DNA from: Tipula vernalis | Taxonomy: Eukaryota; Arthropoda; Insecta; Diptera; Tipulidae | DNA: 64,000 bases | Direction of reading: 5' to 3' | Assembly (NCBI GenBank): GCA_958295665.1 | Contig: OY282559.1 | Span: 133,589,241-133,653,240, forward strand | Shown: in pieces, positions 1 to 9,820 of the stretch | Layout: the number at the start of each line of letters is the position of its first letter | Position numbering within the stretch: the stretch's first letter is position 1 | Program-made: the position numbers and the translations under genes | The notes under the pieces: generated by a model | Seen by the model: the letters and a program-made list of their open reading frames with translations, nothing else | Database searches by the model: none | Told to the model about the DNA's origin: nothing

Positions 1-394
1 TGATTAATCTTTCAACTAGCTTATCACCCAATTATCTAATTAAGGAATTGCTTTGGGTATCTAAAACTGGGTATAACTCCTTGTATAAGACTAAGTCTAA
101 GTTTAAAGTCTAAGATTAAACTTCCAAAATCTAAAGTGAAAAGTGAGTATATAAACTAATGTACAAGGTCCATAGTCTAAACTCAAAAATCTTAAGTCGA
201 AAATTTAAAGCCCAATACCGAAAGTCTAAGTCTATAATCGAAAGCCTTAATTCTAAAGTTCAACACGAAAGTTTAAAGTCTAATGTCTAAAGTCTAACGT
301 ATACAATATAAATTCGAAAGTCAAAAATTGAAAGTTTTAAACCAAAAGCCGGACATCGAAAATCTAAATTAAAGGCTAAAGTAAGTTAAAAGTC
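1..394. repeat. Degenerate TCTAAAG heptamer array (left part of 1.47-kb unit A)
   Basis: Dense repetition of variants of AAAGTCTAAAGTCTAA, diverged enough that no long reading frame or exact period survives. Positions about 121-394 align well to 4561-4924, for example the shared words ACTAATGTACAAGGTCCATAG and CCCAATACCGAAAGTCTAAG. This shows that a longer unit was duplicated after the heptamer array had already diverged. Confidence 0.85.
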
Positions 395-439
395 TGAGAT
401 TCGTGCAGATTAATCTGCATCGATCGAAGACGGCTACAA

Positions 440-1040
440 ACAACCTAAACCGTCTTTTTATGATTAATGACTGGGATATAGCGCTCATACAGGAACCTTG
501 AACCAACAATGGGAAGATTAAAGGTTTTACAACCAATACAGGTAAGCTAGTCTACGGCACGGCTGCATATAGGCCGAGGACAGCAATTCTCTGTCGCTTA
601 AGACACAATATTTTCCCTATTAACCAATTTATTTCTAGGGACATCACGGCGGTTTCAATAGAAATGCCCTTACCCAAAGGAGGCAGGAGGGTGATTAACA
701 TCTCTTCTGCATATTTTACCGCGGATGAAAATGACCCCCCTCCAGAATTGGTACAGAGCTTCGTGAATTAAAATTCATCATTGGTTGCGACGCTAATGCA
801 TACCACGTAGTCTAGGGAAGCAGCAACACCATTTTGAATTGTGTTTTGGTAACCACTTAGCAGTAAACAATAAAGGGGGTGATGTCACCTTTGTAAATGT
901 GGTTAGGAAGGACGTACTGGATCTTAACCTGTCTACCATGGATACCTCCAGTGCAATTATCGACTGGCATTTGTCCTAGGAAGCATCCCTCTCAGATCAT
1001 ATTACATCAGGTTTGATATTAATATACCTTCAAGACAAGA
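440..1040 (+). pseudogene. LINE endonuclease (EEP) remnant
   Basis: Pieces in shifting frames read like the N-terminal apurinic-like endonuclease of LOA elements. Near 460-530 a segment reads DWDIALIQEP followed by a TGA at 499-501 where the family has Trp, then NNGKIKGF. Near 640-720 SRDITAVSIEMPL precedes a serine/tyrosine-rich strand. In an active LINE this domain nicks the target DNA to prime reverse transcription. No catalytic set is complete. Assigned from motif wording and its position upstream of the RT. Confidence 0.6.
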
Positions 1041-1041
1041 G

Positions 1042-1602
1042 TTGATGTTAAGGATACCAAAACGCACCAACTGGCCAGTCTATAACGACAGACTTTTGGA
1101 CAATTTAGCTGGTCTACAGACCACGATAAATTCGTTCGAAAAACTCGACAGAGTGGCAAATGACGTTACAGAGGCAATAATTAATGCCTACCACTCAAGC
1201 TCACCCCTGATGCTTATCAGAGGCACAAGGGATGTTCCTTGGTGGAACCAAAACTTGGAAAACATGAGACGAAATGTCCGTAAACTTTTTAATAGGGCTA
1301 AGAGGCCGAACGATTGGACTACCTCTCAGAATTCTTTTACCCAACACAACATAGCTCTTAGGCAGAGCAAAAGACTAAGCTGGAGAGACTTCTGTAAAAA
1401 ACATAGACAAATTAGCTATGGCATGTCGAGACCTTCAGAAGGCACTCTCCTTGGAGCACAGGAATCCCTTGGGATCTGTAAGGAAACCAAGTGGACAGAC
1501 AACCACAACCAGGGAGGAGACTCTGGAATGTCTAGTGAGAGGTCACTTCCCAGAATGTGTAGTACTGAGGGATCAGGAAGAATCCAATGCAAGTAGCAGT
1601 TT
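1042..1602 (+). pseudogene. LINE ORF2 endonuclease-RT linker remnant
   Basis: The stretch to about 1420 reads as the basic linker between endonuclease and reverse transcriptase, with VPWWNQNL, RKLFNRAKRP and RLSWRDFCKKH, wording shared with the LINE at 34887-40554 (KPVWWSRELG, SWRIFCDN). After about 1420 the matching frame shifts by one and continues as KALSLEHRNPLGS and LVRGHFPECVV until about 1600. The ATG at 1042 is internal to the original ORF2, so it is not a true start. Non-functional. Confidence 0.65.
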
Positions 1603-1639
1603 TTCACGTTGGAACGGATAAGTTGGGCAGTCAAACCAT

Positions 1640-2252
1640 TTGCCCTTTCAAATCACCGGGAGGGGACTGCGTATACCCCACTTTTTACAACAAGGAATGC
1701 AGACTTTGCTGCCTTATCTTGCTATATTCTTCAGAGCCAGCTACAGCTTGGAATATGTTCCAAAATGCTGGAGAGAGGTTCGGGTGATTTTTATCTCAAA
1801 AGCGGGAAAAATATCCCCAGAGGAAATTAGGTCTTATAGACCTATTACCCTCACATCATTGATACTGAAAACCATAGAGAAAATTCTGGGACATTGTATT
1901 AAATCCAACACTCTCCAAAGATACCCTCTTGACTCTAGGCAGCACGCCTACCAAATAGGGAAATCAACAGAAACAGCTCTACACGAGCAAACATCGGAAA
2001 TCGAAGATACGCTACGACTTCTCAAGCATTACTTATGCGGACGACCTAATCTTGATGGTTAGGCGCAGATTCGCAAATAGAGTAGGGGAAAGAATGCAAC
2101 AAGCCCTAGAGGTAGCAAATGATTGGTGCACGGAGGCGGGCCTTACGGTAAATCCTAACAAGGTTAACTGCACTCTCTTTACTAACCGATGGAAAATTGT
2201 CCTCCCGCCGATAGCCCTGGTGAAGGGGGGGGGGGGGGAGGGGGGGGGGTAA
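1640..2252 (+). pseudogene. LINE reverse transcriptase remnant with internal deletion
   Basis: The frame from 1640 carries the fingers motif (VIFISKAGK, then SYRPITLTSLILKTIEK) and HAYQIGKSTETAL. It then jumps near 2010-2030 directly to YADDLILMV (palm motif C). The roughly 130-200 residues that normally lie between, including catalytic motif A and the PQG motif, are missing. The thumb-side text resumes in a second frame (2052 on, MQQALEVANDWCTEAGLTVN). A G14-A-G10 tract at 2225-2249 then breaks the frame. Related copies at 6681-8946 and 17040-17906 keep the deleted segment. Confidence 0.8.
2225..2249 (+). repeat. Poly-G tract in LINE coding strand
   Basis: Fourteen G, one A, ten G. It lies in the RT thumb region, where related copies have ordinary coding sequence, so it is an expansion or an assembly artefact. 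Similar G runs occur in other LINEs of the window (34909-34917, 38747-38761, and 28545-28554 as C on the plus strand). Confidence 0.9.
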
Positions 2253-2699
2253 CTGTCTGGAGAAATTGACATGGAATCCCCACTTAAATCATATCACAAA
2301 CAAGGCGAATAAGGCCTACTTCACCTGCCAAAGAATGATTGGCAAAACGGGGTCTGAGCCCACAAAAAGACGGAGCAGACTGGTACACGGGAAATACTGG
2401 ACAAGAGCCAAAGGTTAATCTGTGTGGGTGCAACTGGAGCAATGAGGACTTGTCCAACAGCTGCTCTTGAAAGAATACTGGGGCTCTCACCACTGCACCT
2501 ACACATTAAAAAATTAGCCGGTTCAAGAGGTCTAAAACTAAAAATTACAGCCAAAATTAAAACCATAAGGCCATGACACAACAGTGTCCTACATAAATTA
2601 AATTTTAAGGACGAATTGATTCAACTATCAGATTTGATGGTAAGGACAATCGACTATCGGAGCAATTTTACCATTAGTTTGCCGGATAGGGCACTGGTA

Positions 2700-3366
2700 G
2701 AGAATATTATCTCCTCCCCCCATCCCCCCACCATGCTTCTGTATGGTATACGGATGTGTCAAAAACAGCCAGGGGTACCGGTGCAGGGATAGTCGGCCCG
2801 ACCTTGAACTATGCATACCACTGGGCAGCACCCCCACTGTTTTTCAGGCAGAGACCCTTGCTTTTGAGATATGTATGCTTCAATGTCTCAAAAAGAAATA
2901 TAAGAAGACCGAGATTTATATAATATCGGATAGGCAGGCAACTCTGCTAGCCTTCGGAGCTTCAGTGTTCAACTCGAAATTGATCTGCAGCTGCTACTGT
3001 AATGTATTAGAACTGGGTAAAGCAAATAAAGTCACACTTTTGTGGCCTCCTGGCCACTCCACCATTAAAGGAAATGAGGCAGCAGACCGATGTGCAAAAA
3101 TGGGAGCAAGCCGAGATTTCCTGGGTTCCAGTCCTAGTATTGCTTTTCCAAAACCCACTTGGCAGATAGTATAAAGGACTGGGAGCAGAACTATAGAAAA
3201 TTACTCTGGGCGGTAAGGAGACATCAGAACACCTACTCTTCACATGCGATGCTATCATCCTAAAAAAGTTCCTCAATGCCTACATAATCCAGTGGCCTAA
3301 CGCCGACCCACTGGATATGCATCAGGTAGCGGCATTTATCAAAGACACAGACCTACATTTTACATA
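2700..3366 (+). pseudogene. LINE RNase H and C-terminal domain remnant
   Basis: One frame around 2740-2800 gives the first RNase H strand (WYTDVSK, with the usual Gly after Asp replaced by Val). The frame 2743-3174 then continues with TVFQAETLAFEICM, IYIISDRQATLLAF and PPGHSTIKGNEAADRCAK, covering the D-E-D-H core. From about 3210 another frame reads TSEHLLFTCDAIILKKF, matching the H..C half of the C-terminal zinc-binding segment; its CxxC half appears deleted. RNase H removes template RNA in the intact element. Confidence 0.75.
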
Positions 3367-3969
3367 AAAATCTGTAGGGATGTACAATAGGCCTTAATGT
3401 TCGCAGTGCCCTGGGCTACAAATACCCACCCTTTAAAAATGAAAAGTCAAAAATTTAAAGCCTCATATTTAAAGATTAAAATCGAAAGTAAACTATTTAA
3501 AGTTCAAATTCTAAAGTCTAAAGTGTGTCAAGTCAAAAGTTAAAAGTCTTAAGTCTTAATTAAATCTAAATAAAGTCAGTCTAAGATCTAAACTATTAAG
3601 TTTTAAGATTAATGTCTAAAGCCTAAAGTATAAAATCTACAGTCTGTAGCCTAAAGTCTTTAGTCTAAATAAAATTTAAATTTTAAAGTCTAAAGGCCAA
3701 TAAGGCTAAAGTCTAATCTTCAAGTCTAAAGCTCATTAAGCCTAAAGTCTAATCTTTAAAGTATAAATTGTAAAATTTACAATCGAAAACCAAAAGTGTA
3801 CCGAAAGTCTAATTTATAATGTCTAAAGTTTAATGTCTAAAGTCCAAAGTCTATAGTCAAAAATTGAAAATATTAAATCTAAAGTCTTAATTAAGTCTAA
3901 ATAAAGTTTAAAATCTAAAGTTTAATATTTAATGAATAAATTCTAAATTTTAAAGTCTAAAATCGGAAA

Positions 3970-4050
3970 CCGAAAGTCTAGAGTCAAAAGACGAAAACCG
4001 AATGCCTTTAATAATTTAGACTTACGGTTTCCGACTTTTGGCTCTAAAGT
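3970..4050. repeat. Imperfect inverted repeat inside the array unit
   Basis: The left arm around 3977-4000 (CTAGAGTCAAAAGACGAAAACC) is an imperfect reverse complement of the right arm around 4025-4047 (CGGTTTCCGACTTTTGGCTC). The same hairpin recurs in unit B at about 5440-5518 with partly compensating changes. It sits immediately before the tRNA-like module. Confidence 0.55.
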
Positions 4051-4051
4051 T

Positions 4052-4146
4052 TGCCACCTTCGGAGGTACAGCGCGTAGAGCCTTGTTTTGCATCTTGGGG
4101 CTCAATTCCCGATACTGGGAAGAAGAAATTTGTCATGATTATGTGA
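4052..4146 (+). repeat. Possible tRNA-derived SINE head
   Basis: The sequence is unlike the heptamer array. GGTACAGCGCGTAGAGC (4065-4081) resembles an RNA polymerase III A box region, and GGCTCAATTCC (4099-4109) matches the B box consensus GGTTCGANTCC at most positions. Unit B keeps the A-box half (about 5523-5564) but lacks the 49 or so bases containing the B box, so it is a deletion derivative. It could be any short tRNA-like insertion; no cloverleaf is complete. Confidence 0.4.
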
Positions 4147-4910
4147 ATATAGTGTTACCTATTCTTTCGAACTCTAAAATCTAAAGTCTATCACCTAAAG
4201 TTTATCGCCTAAAGTATAAAGCCTAAAGTTCAAAAAGTGTAGTTTAAAGTCAAAAGCTAGACACCGAAATTCTCAATTATAATATTGAAAGACTAGAGAA
4301 CATGAATTTAAAAACCGAAAATTAAAAATTAAAATTCTAATTTATAAAATCTGTAGTCTAAAGTTTAATAAAGTTTAAAGTTTAATGTCTAAAGTGTAGA
4401 ATCCATACTCTAAAGAATAATTTTTAAATCTGAAGTCTAAAGACTAAAGACTAAAGTGGAAAGTCAAAAATTGAAAGTTTAAAGTATTGATTGTTTCTAA
4501 ATGAAGTCTAATATTTAAAGTCTTATATTTAAAGTCTAAATATTAAAGTGTAAGATTAAAGTTCCAAAATCTAAAGTGAAAAGTGGGTAGCCTAACATCG
4601 ATGATCTAAATTGTAAAATTAAAAGTTGCAAGAATAAAGTCTAAATCTATGAACTAATGTACAAGGTCCATAGTCTAAATTCATAGCGAAAATTTAAAGC
4701 CCAATACCGAAAGTCTAAGTCGATAATTGAAAGTCTAATTTCTAAAGTTCAACACGAAAGTTTAAAGTCTAATGTCTAAAGTCTAACGTATAAAATATAA
4801 ATTCGAAAGTCAAAAATTGAAGGTCTAATAAAGCCTAAAGTCAAAAACCGAAAGTTTTAAACCAAAACCCGGATATCGAAAATCTATGTAAATTAAAAAT
4901 AAAAGTCTAA

Positions 4911-4935
4911 ATAAGTTGAAAGTCAAAAATTTAAA
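4911..4935. other. Empty (pre-insertion) site for LINE copy 1
   Basis: ATAAGTTGAAAGTC followed by AAAAATTTAAAG runs uninterrupted here. In unit A the same left half ends at 394, the right half resumes at 3449, and the LINE lies between. This fixes the insertion point. Confidence 0.75.
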
Positions 4936-6670
4936 GCTTTATATTTAAAGATTAAAATCAAAACCCGTGAGTTTAAAATCGAAAGTAAACAATTTAAAGT
5001 TCAGATTCTAAAGTCTAAATTGTGATGTCTGAAATCTAAAGCCTAAGGTCGAGTCAAAAGTTAAAAGTCTTAAGTCTTAATTAAGTCTAAATAAAGTCAG
5101 TTTAAAGTCTTTAATCTAAATAAAATCTAAAGTTTAAAGTCTAAAGCCCAATAAGCCTTAAGTCTAATCTCTAAGTCTAAAACCCATTACGCCTAAAGTC
5201 TAATCTTTAAAGTGTAAATCATAAAATCTACAATCGAAAATCCAAAGTCTACCGAAAGTCTAGTTTATAATGTCTAAAGTTTTAATTTAGCGTCTAAAGT
5301 CTATTGTCTAAAGTCCAAAGTGTATTGTCAAAAATTGAAATTTTTAATTCTAAAGTCTTAATTAAGTCTAAATAAACTCTTTAATCTAAAGTTTAATATT
5401 TAATGATTAAATTTTAAATTTTAAATTGTAATATCGAAAACCGAAAGTCTAGAGCCAAACGACGGAAACCGAATGTCTTTAATAATTTAGACTTATGGTT
5501 TGCGACTTTCGGCTCTAAAGTTTGCCGCCCTTGGAGGTACAGCGCGTAGAGCCTTGTTTTGCATGTGAATGTAGTGTTACCTCTTCCTTCAAACTCTAAA
5601 ATCTAAAGTCTAACGCCTAAAGTCTAAAGCCTTAAGTTCAAAAAGTAAACTTTAAATTCAAAATCTGGAAACCGATTCTTAATTAAAAAATCTAAAGACT
5701 AGGAAAAATGAATTTAAAACCCGAAACTTTAAAATCGAAATTCTAATTTATAAAATCTGAATTCTGATATTTAATAAAGTTAAAGGTTTAATGTCTAAAT
5801 CTAAAATCCAAAGTCTAAAGACCAATTCTGAAATCTGAAGCCTAAAGACTAAAGTTGGAAGTCAAAAATTGAAAGTATAAAGTTTAAAGTCTTAATTGTT
5901 TCTAAATGAAGCCTAAAGTCTAAAATCTAATCTTGAAAGTGTAAAGATTAAAGCGTAAGCATCCAAAGTATAACGTTCGAAACCGAATGTCTAAAGCCAA
6001 AAGTTGGAAACCGAATCAACATCATTAACATGTAAAGTCTAAAGAATAAAATCTGCAGTCTTAAACCTAAAGTGTAAATTTTTTAATTCTAATAAAGTGT
6101 AAAGCCTAAACTCTAAAGTTTAATCATCAAAAAATTATATGTAAAGTCTAAAGTTTAAAATTTAAAACCTTAACTTCACAGTCTAAAGTCTAATACCAAC
6201 AGTCTAAAGTCTAAATAAAATCTTTAGTTTACAATTTAAAGCTTAAAGTTTAAAGAGTAAATTCTAAAGTTTAATGACTAAAGTCAAAACCCGAAAGTTT
6301 AAAACAAAAAGTCGGAAACCGAAAAATTGGAAGTTTAAAAGTTAAAGATTAAAGTCTAAATCTGTGTAAAGTGAAAAGTCTAAAGTATAATGTCTTATAT
6401 CTAAAGTCTACAGTCTGAAGTCCAAAGTATAAAGTCCAAAATCGATAGACAAAAATTAAAAGTCTAAAGTATTAATTGTGTCTAAATAAAGTCTAAAGTT
6501 TACAATCTAAAGTCTTAATATTAAAGCCTGCATCCCAAAGTGTGAAGTCTAATGTTTAATTCTAAGGATAAAAATTTAAAGTCAACAGTCTAAAGTCTTG
6601 AGTCTAAATAAAGTCTGAAATGTAATCACTAAACTAAAGCCTAAAGTCGAAAATTGAAAGTCTAAATTCT

Positions 6671-6680
6671 AACGTTTAAG
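6671..6680. repeat. 10-bp target-site duplication of LINE copy 2 (partner 8947-8956)
   Basis: AACGTTTAAG is found on both sides of the element without mismatch, in otherwise heptamer-array flanks. Confidence 0.9.
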
Positions 6681-8946
6681 TTATTCTGAAACTGTGGAGA
6701 AAAGTAAATGTGGTCTTTATACCAAAGGGCGGGGGTCGTCCAGACACCCAGGCCAAGGCATATCGGCCAATTAGCCTCACATCGTTTCTTTTGAAGACGA
6801 TGGAAAAAATCGTGGACTATCAAATAAGAAGTGAGGTCCTTGGAAAGAATCCGCTGCATCGGGACCAGTTTGCGTGTCAAACTGGTAAATCCACGGTTAT
6901 GGCCCTTAGCGGGCTAGTCACGAGGATTAAAAAAGCAGTGACATATAAAGAAATTGCCCTTTGTGCCTTTGTGGACATTGAGGGGGCGTTTGATAATACC
7001 TCCTATGTATCTATAGAGAGGGCAGCAATGGGAAAAAGGGTTCCACTTTCCACAATTAGGTGGATCCGTTCCATGCTGGAACATCGTGAGATTACTGCCA
7101 GACTAGGTGGCGAGTCAGTAACCATCAAGGCCGTAAAGGGCTGTCCCCAAGGAGGCGTACTATCTCCTCTTTTGTGGTCATTGGTTATTGACAGACTACT
7201 GGTCCTTCTGAGTAGCCATAGGTTTGATGTCCAGGGCTATGCGGATGATGTGGCTATCATAATCAGAGGCAAGTTTGATGAGGTCATTTCTCATCGCATG
7301 CAAAATGCATTCAATATAATATGGCAGTGGTGTTACCAGGAAGGACTCAGTGTCAATCCAAGCAAAACTGGCATTGTTCCTTTTACGAGGAGGACAAAGC
7401 TTGCCCTTACAGCTCCCTCGTTAAACGGTACTACTGTGCCTTTTTCCAGCGAGGTTAAATATCTATGGGTTATCCTAGATCAAAGACTGAACTAGAACCA
7501 ACATTTGTTGAAAGTCCAAAATAGAGCCATCAAGGCTCTCTGGGCCTGTCAAAGACTCTATGGGCGTACTTGGGGACTACAACCAAAAATGATCTACTGG
7601 TCATTTCTTACAATCATTAGGCCTATGGTCACCTACGCATCGGTTGTATGGTGGCCTAAAACTGAGCAGAAGACAACGCAAACTTTATTGACTAAGGTTC
7701 AGCGTGTAGCCTGCATCGGTGTTACGGGCTCAATGAAGTTATGTCCAACCGCGGAGGTAGAGACACTTCTAGGACTGACACCGTTACACCTGCATATTAA
7801 AAAGGACGCTGCAATTATGGCCCCGAAAATGCAGACGGAAGGAAATAGCAAGCCAGGCAATATGGTGGGTCATATGGAAATCCTTAAGGAATTTCAGACA
7901 GACCCTACCATAGGAATGCCTTCCGACTGTATGCCAGCTAAACTGGACTTCCACAAACCATTCTGTGTTAGGTTACCTGACCGGGATGTGTGGAGGGCAG
8001 GTCAACCATCATTTGAGCTAGGGTCCATGGTATGGTTTACAGATGGATCAAAAACGGAAGATGGGGCAGGGATAGGAATACACGGGAGTGGCACTACCCT
8101 CTCGAAGTCCTTGGGTACCAATGCTACCGTTTTTCAAGCAGAAGTACATGCTATAGAACTTTGCGCTAGGATAGGCATAGCAAAAGGCCTAAACGATGCA
8201 AAGATTTATATTGTATCAGACAGCCAATCAGCCTTAAAAGCTCTTAGGTCTTGTATCGTTGAGTCAAGGCTGGTATGGGACTGTCTGAAGGTTATTAAAC
8301 ATCTGGCAGGCTCAATTAAGGTAACACTTATGTGGGTTCCAGGTCATACTGGAATCGAAGGAAACGAGGCAGCTGATGGCCTCGCCCGTGAGGGTTCTGC
8401 CTCTCCATTTTTTGGACCAGAACCCTTCTGCGGCGTCATTAAGGGACACCTTAGAGCAGCGGTAAAACGCTGGGAGGATGTTCAAAAGTCCTCCTACTGG
8501 CGCAGAATTCCAGGTTTACGGCAGGCGAAGAAATTTATATCACCTTCGTCTGTCAGGGTAAAGGAGTGTCTTGAACTTAGGAAACCTGAGTTGAGGCTAC
8601 TTACTGGCTTCTTCACAGGTCATGTCCCCTTAAGGTATCACCTTAAGAAGATGGGCCTAAGTACGACAGATGGATGCGGCTTCTGCGGTCTGGAAGCGGA
8701 ATCAGCGGAACATGTTCTGTGCCATTGCCCAGCCATTTTCCAGCAAAGACTGCAACATCTAGGAGGGAGAACAATGAGCCCCGATAGTATGTATCTTGTA
8801 CCGACCAGTAGTATTGTCAGATTCATTAAGAGCCTGAATATTGATTGGACAGATAATTAAGTAGGGTCCAGCACAATAGATCTTTTGGGTCGCGGTGCGA
8901 GGTGGCTTATCGCCCACATGGCCCTCCAGTGAATAATAATAATAAT
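6681..8946 (+). mobile_element. Young 5'-truncated LOA-like LINE, copy 2
   Basis: A 2266-bp block begins inside the RT coding region and ends in a short 3' UTR plus an (AAT)5 tail (8932-8946). It is flanked by the perfect 10-bp duplication AACGTTTAAG, as expected for target-primed reverse transcription with 5' truncation. The 3' UTR (8861-8931) matches the 3' UTR of the copy at 15857-19664, and the coding regions are nearly identical by eye, so the two belong to one recently active family. Confidence 0.92.
6683..8860 (+). pseudogene. LINE ORF2 3' part: RT, RNase H and zinc-binding C-terminus
   Basis: One frame runs from the truncation point to the stop at 8858-8860, interrupted only by TAG at 7493-7495, where the sister copy (17067-17309, minus) has TGG for Trp. 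RT motifs present are VVFIPKGGG, SYLTSFLL-like text, motif A FVDIEGAFDN, CPQGGVLSPLLW, YADDVAI and SVNPSKTGIVPFT. RNase H follows with FTDGSKTEDGAG, FQAEVHAIELC, VSDSQSALKAL and PGHTGIEGNEAAD, all four acidic/His signature groups intact. It ends with a C-x2-C-x8-H-x4-C motif at about 8674-8730. The endonuclease and N-terminal RT fingers are absent by truncation. In an intact element this protein nicks DNA and copies the LINE RNA. Confidence 0.92.
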
Positions 8947-8956
8947 AACGTTTAAG

Positions 8957-9040
8957 TCTAAAGTTTAAATTTTTAATTCTAAAGTCTTAAGACTAAATAA
9001 ACTCTAAAATCTAAAGATCAGAGTTTAAAGTTTAAAGATC
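8957..9040. repeat. TCTAAAG array remnant between LINE copy 2 and the GC-rich island
   Basis: Short continuation of the heptamer array, for example AAAGTTTAAATTTTTAATTC and TCTAAAGTCTTAAGAC. Confidence 0.8.
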
Positions 9041-9820
9041 GTATAAAGTTTTTAACGGACGAGGATCTACCGTATAAGAACGAAGTTTTGTCAGTAACCC
9101 CCGTCGGTCGTAGTAGCCGGCTGGGCTTCAGAGGGGGTCGTATGGGACAAATAGGGTTAAACTTGACCAATGCTTGACTAGACCGAAAGGAATAGGACCT
9201 GGGGCCATATATACCTAACAGGAGATTGAGCCGGGATAGGCAAGGGGAAAACGATTGATGCAGGAGAACGGCCTACTCCGGCGTTTCAACGGGGGCCCCA
9301 CCCAGTCTCATGAAGACGCCTCAATGCATGTGCTACCCACTCCTCAGGAAACTAGCTTCCCGAGGATAAGACTCTTATCCAGGTGAGTGCCCGGTAAATC
9401 ACCAGGAGGGACCTTCAACCCTCCTCCTGATGCTGTAGGTATGATGGTACCGCGGACTCCCTTTAGAGGAAACCCATCCCACAACTTGGCTCCCTTTACT
9501 AACGTTCAGCATACACAGGCTGCTCCGGATGACGCCGGCTGACGGGCCGAACTAGTATGTACGGCCCTTAGCAGGTAATGAAGATATCGAACTACCGTTG
9601 AATGTCAATACTATTCTAGTAGGCACTACACTTGCAGGTCATCGACATCCAGGGATACGAAGTATACCAGATACAACAAAGTTTTTTTTTACTGGTCTGA
9701 TAAAACTTTTGTTTAATTTTAATTGTAAGGTAGTGCTATTAGTCATACATATTTGAAACATATAAATTGTTGAATAAAGGTTACAAATAAAATGTTGAAA
9801 ATGTTGTTTCGTTTAAAATC
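9041..9820 (+). other. Unidentified GC-rich island with poly(A) signals at its 3' side
   Basis: Sequence from about 9045 to 9665 is much richer in G+C than its surroundings, has no reading frame longer than a few dozen codons, and contains short palindromes, for example GGATAAGACTCTTATCC near 9362-9378 and CAGGAGGGACC/CCCTCCTCCTG near 9403-9430. It is followed by a T-rich stretch and two AATAAA hexamers (9773-9778, 9786-9791). This looks like an untranslated or structured part of a mobile element, such as a LINE 5' UTR or a solo-LTR/ncRNA-like insertion. I do not recognise the family, and no clear target-site duplication was found. Confidence 0.45.

Larger units (their letters stand above)
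395..3438 (+). mobile_element. Decayed LOA-like LINE, copy 1
   Basis: A foreign, less AT-biased block interrupts the heptamer array and encodes, in order, remnants of an endonuclease (about 440-1040), a linker (1042-1600), a reverse transcriptase (1640-2252), RNase H (about 2735-3120) and a C-terminal cysteine/histidine region (3210-3366). The order and the RT-RNase H wording match LOA-clade non-LTR retrotransposons. Boundaries come from comparison with the uninterrupted copy of the same array at 4911-4935. The flanks GTTAAAAGTC (385-394) and ATGAAAAGTC (3439-3448) resemble a degraded target-site duplication (8 of 10 identical). Many frameshifts and stops mark it as the oldest LINE in this array. 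Confidence 0.8.
3439..6680. repeat. TCTAAAG array: rest of unit A and unit B (about 1.47-kb duplication)
   Basis: Heptamer-derived sequence throughout. Removing the LINE, positions 121-394 plus 3439-4560 form unit A; 4561 to about 6010 form unit B. Paired anchors are AGTC at 394/3448 versus 4924, and GCTCTAAAGTTTGCC at 4041 versus 5512, giving a period near 1.47 kb. From about 6010 to 6670 the array continues without a clear third unit. No coding sequence is seen. Confidence 0.8.

Noticed and set aside
4052..4146. A functional tRNA gene
   Set aside because: Only A- and B-box resemblance; acceptor and anticodon stems do not close, so listed only as a SINE-like head.
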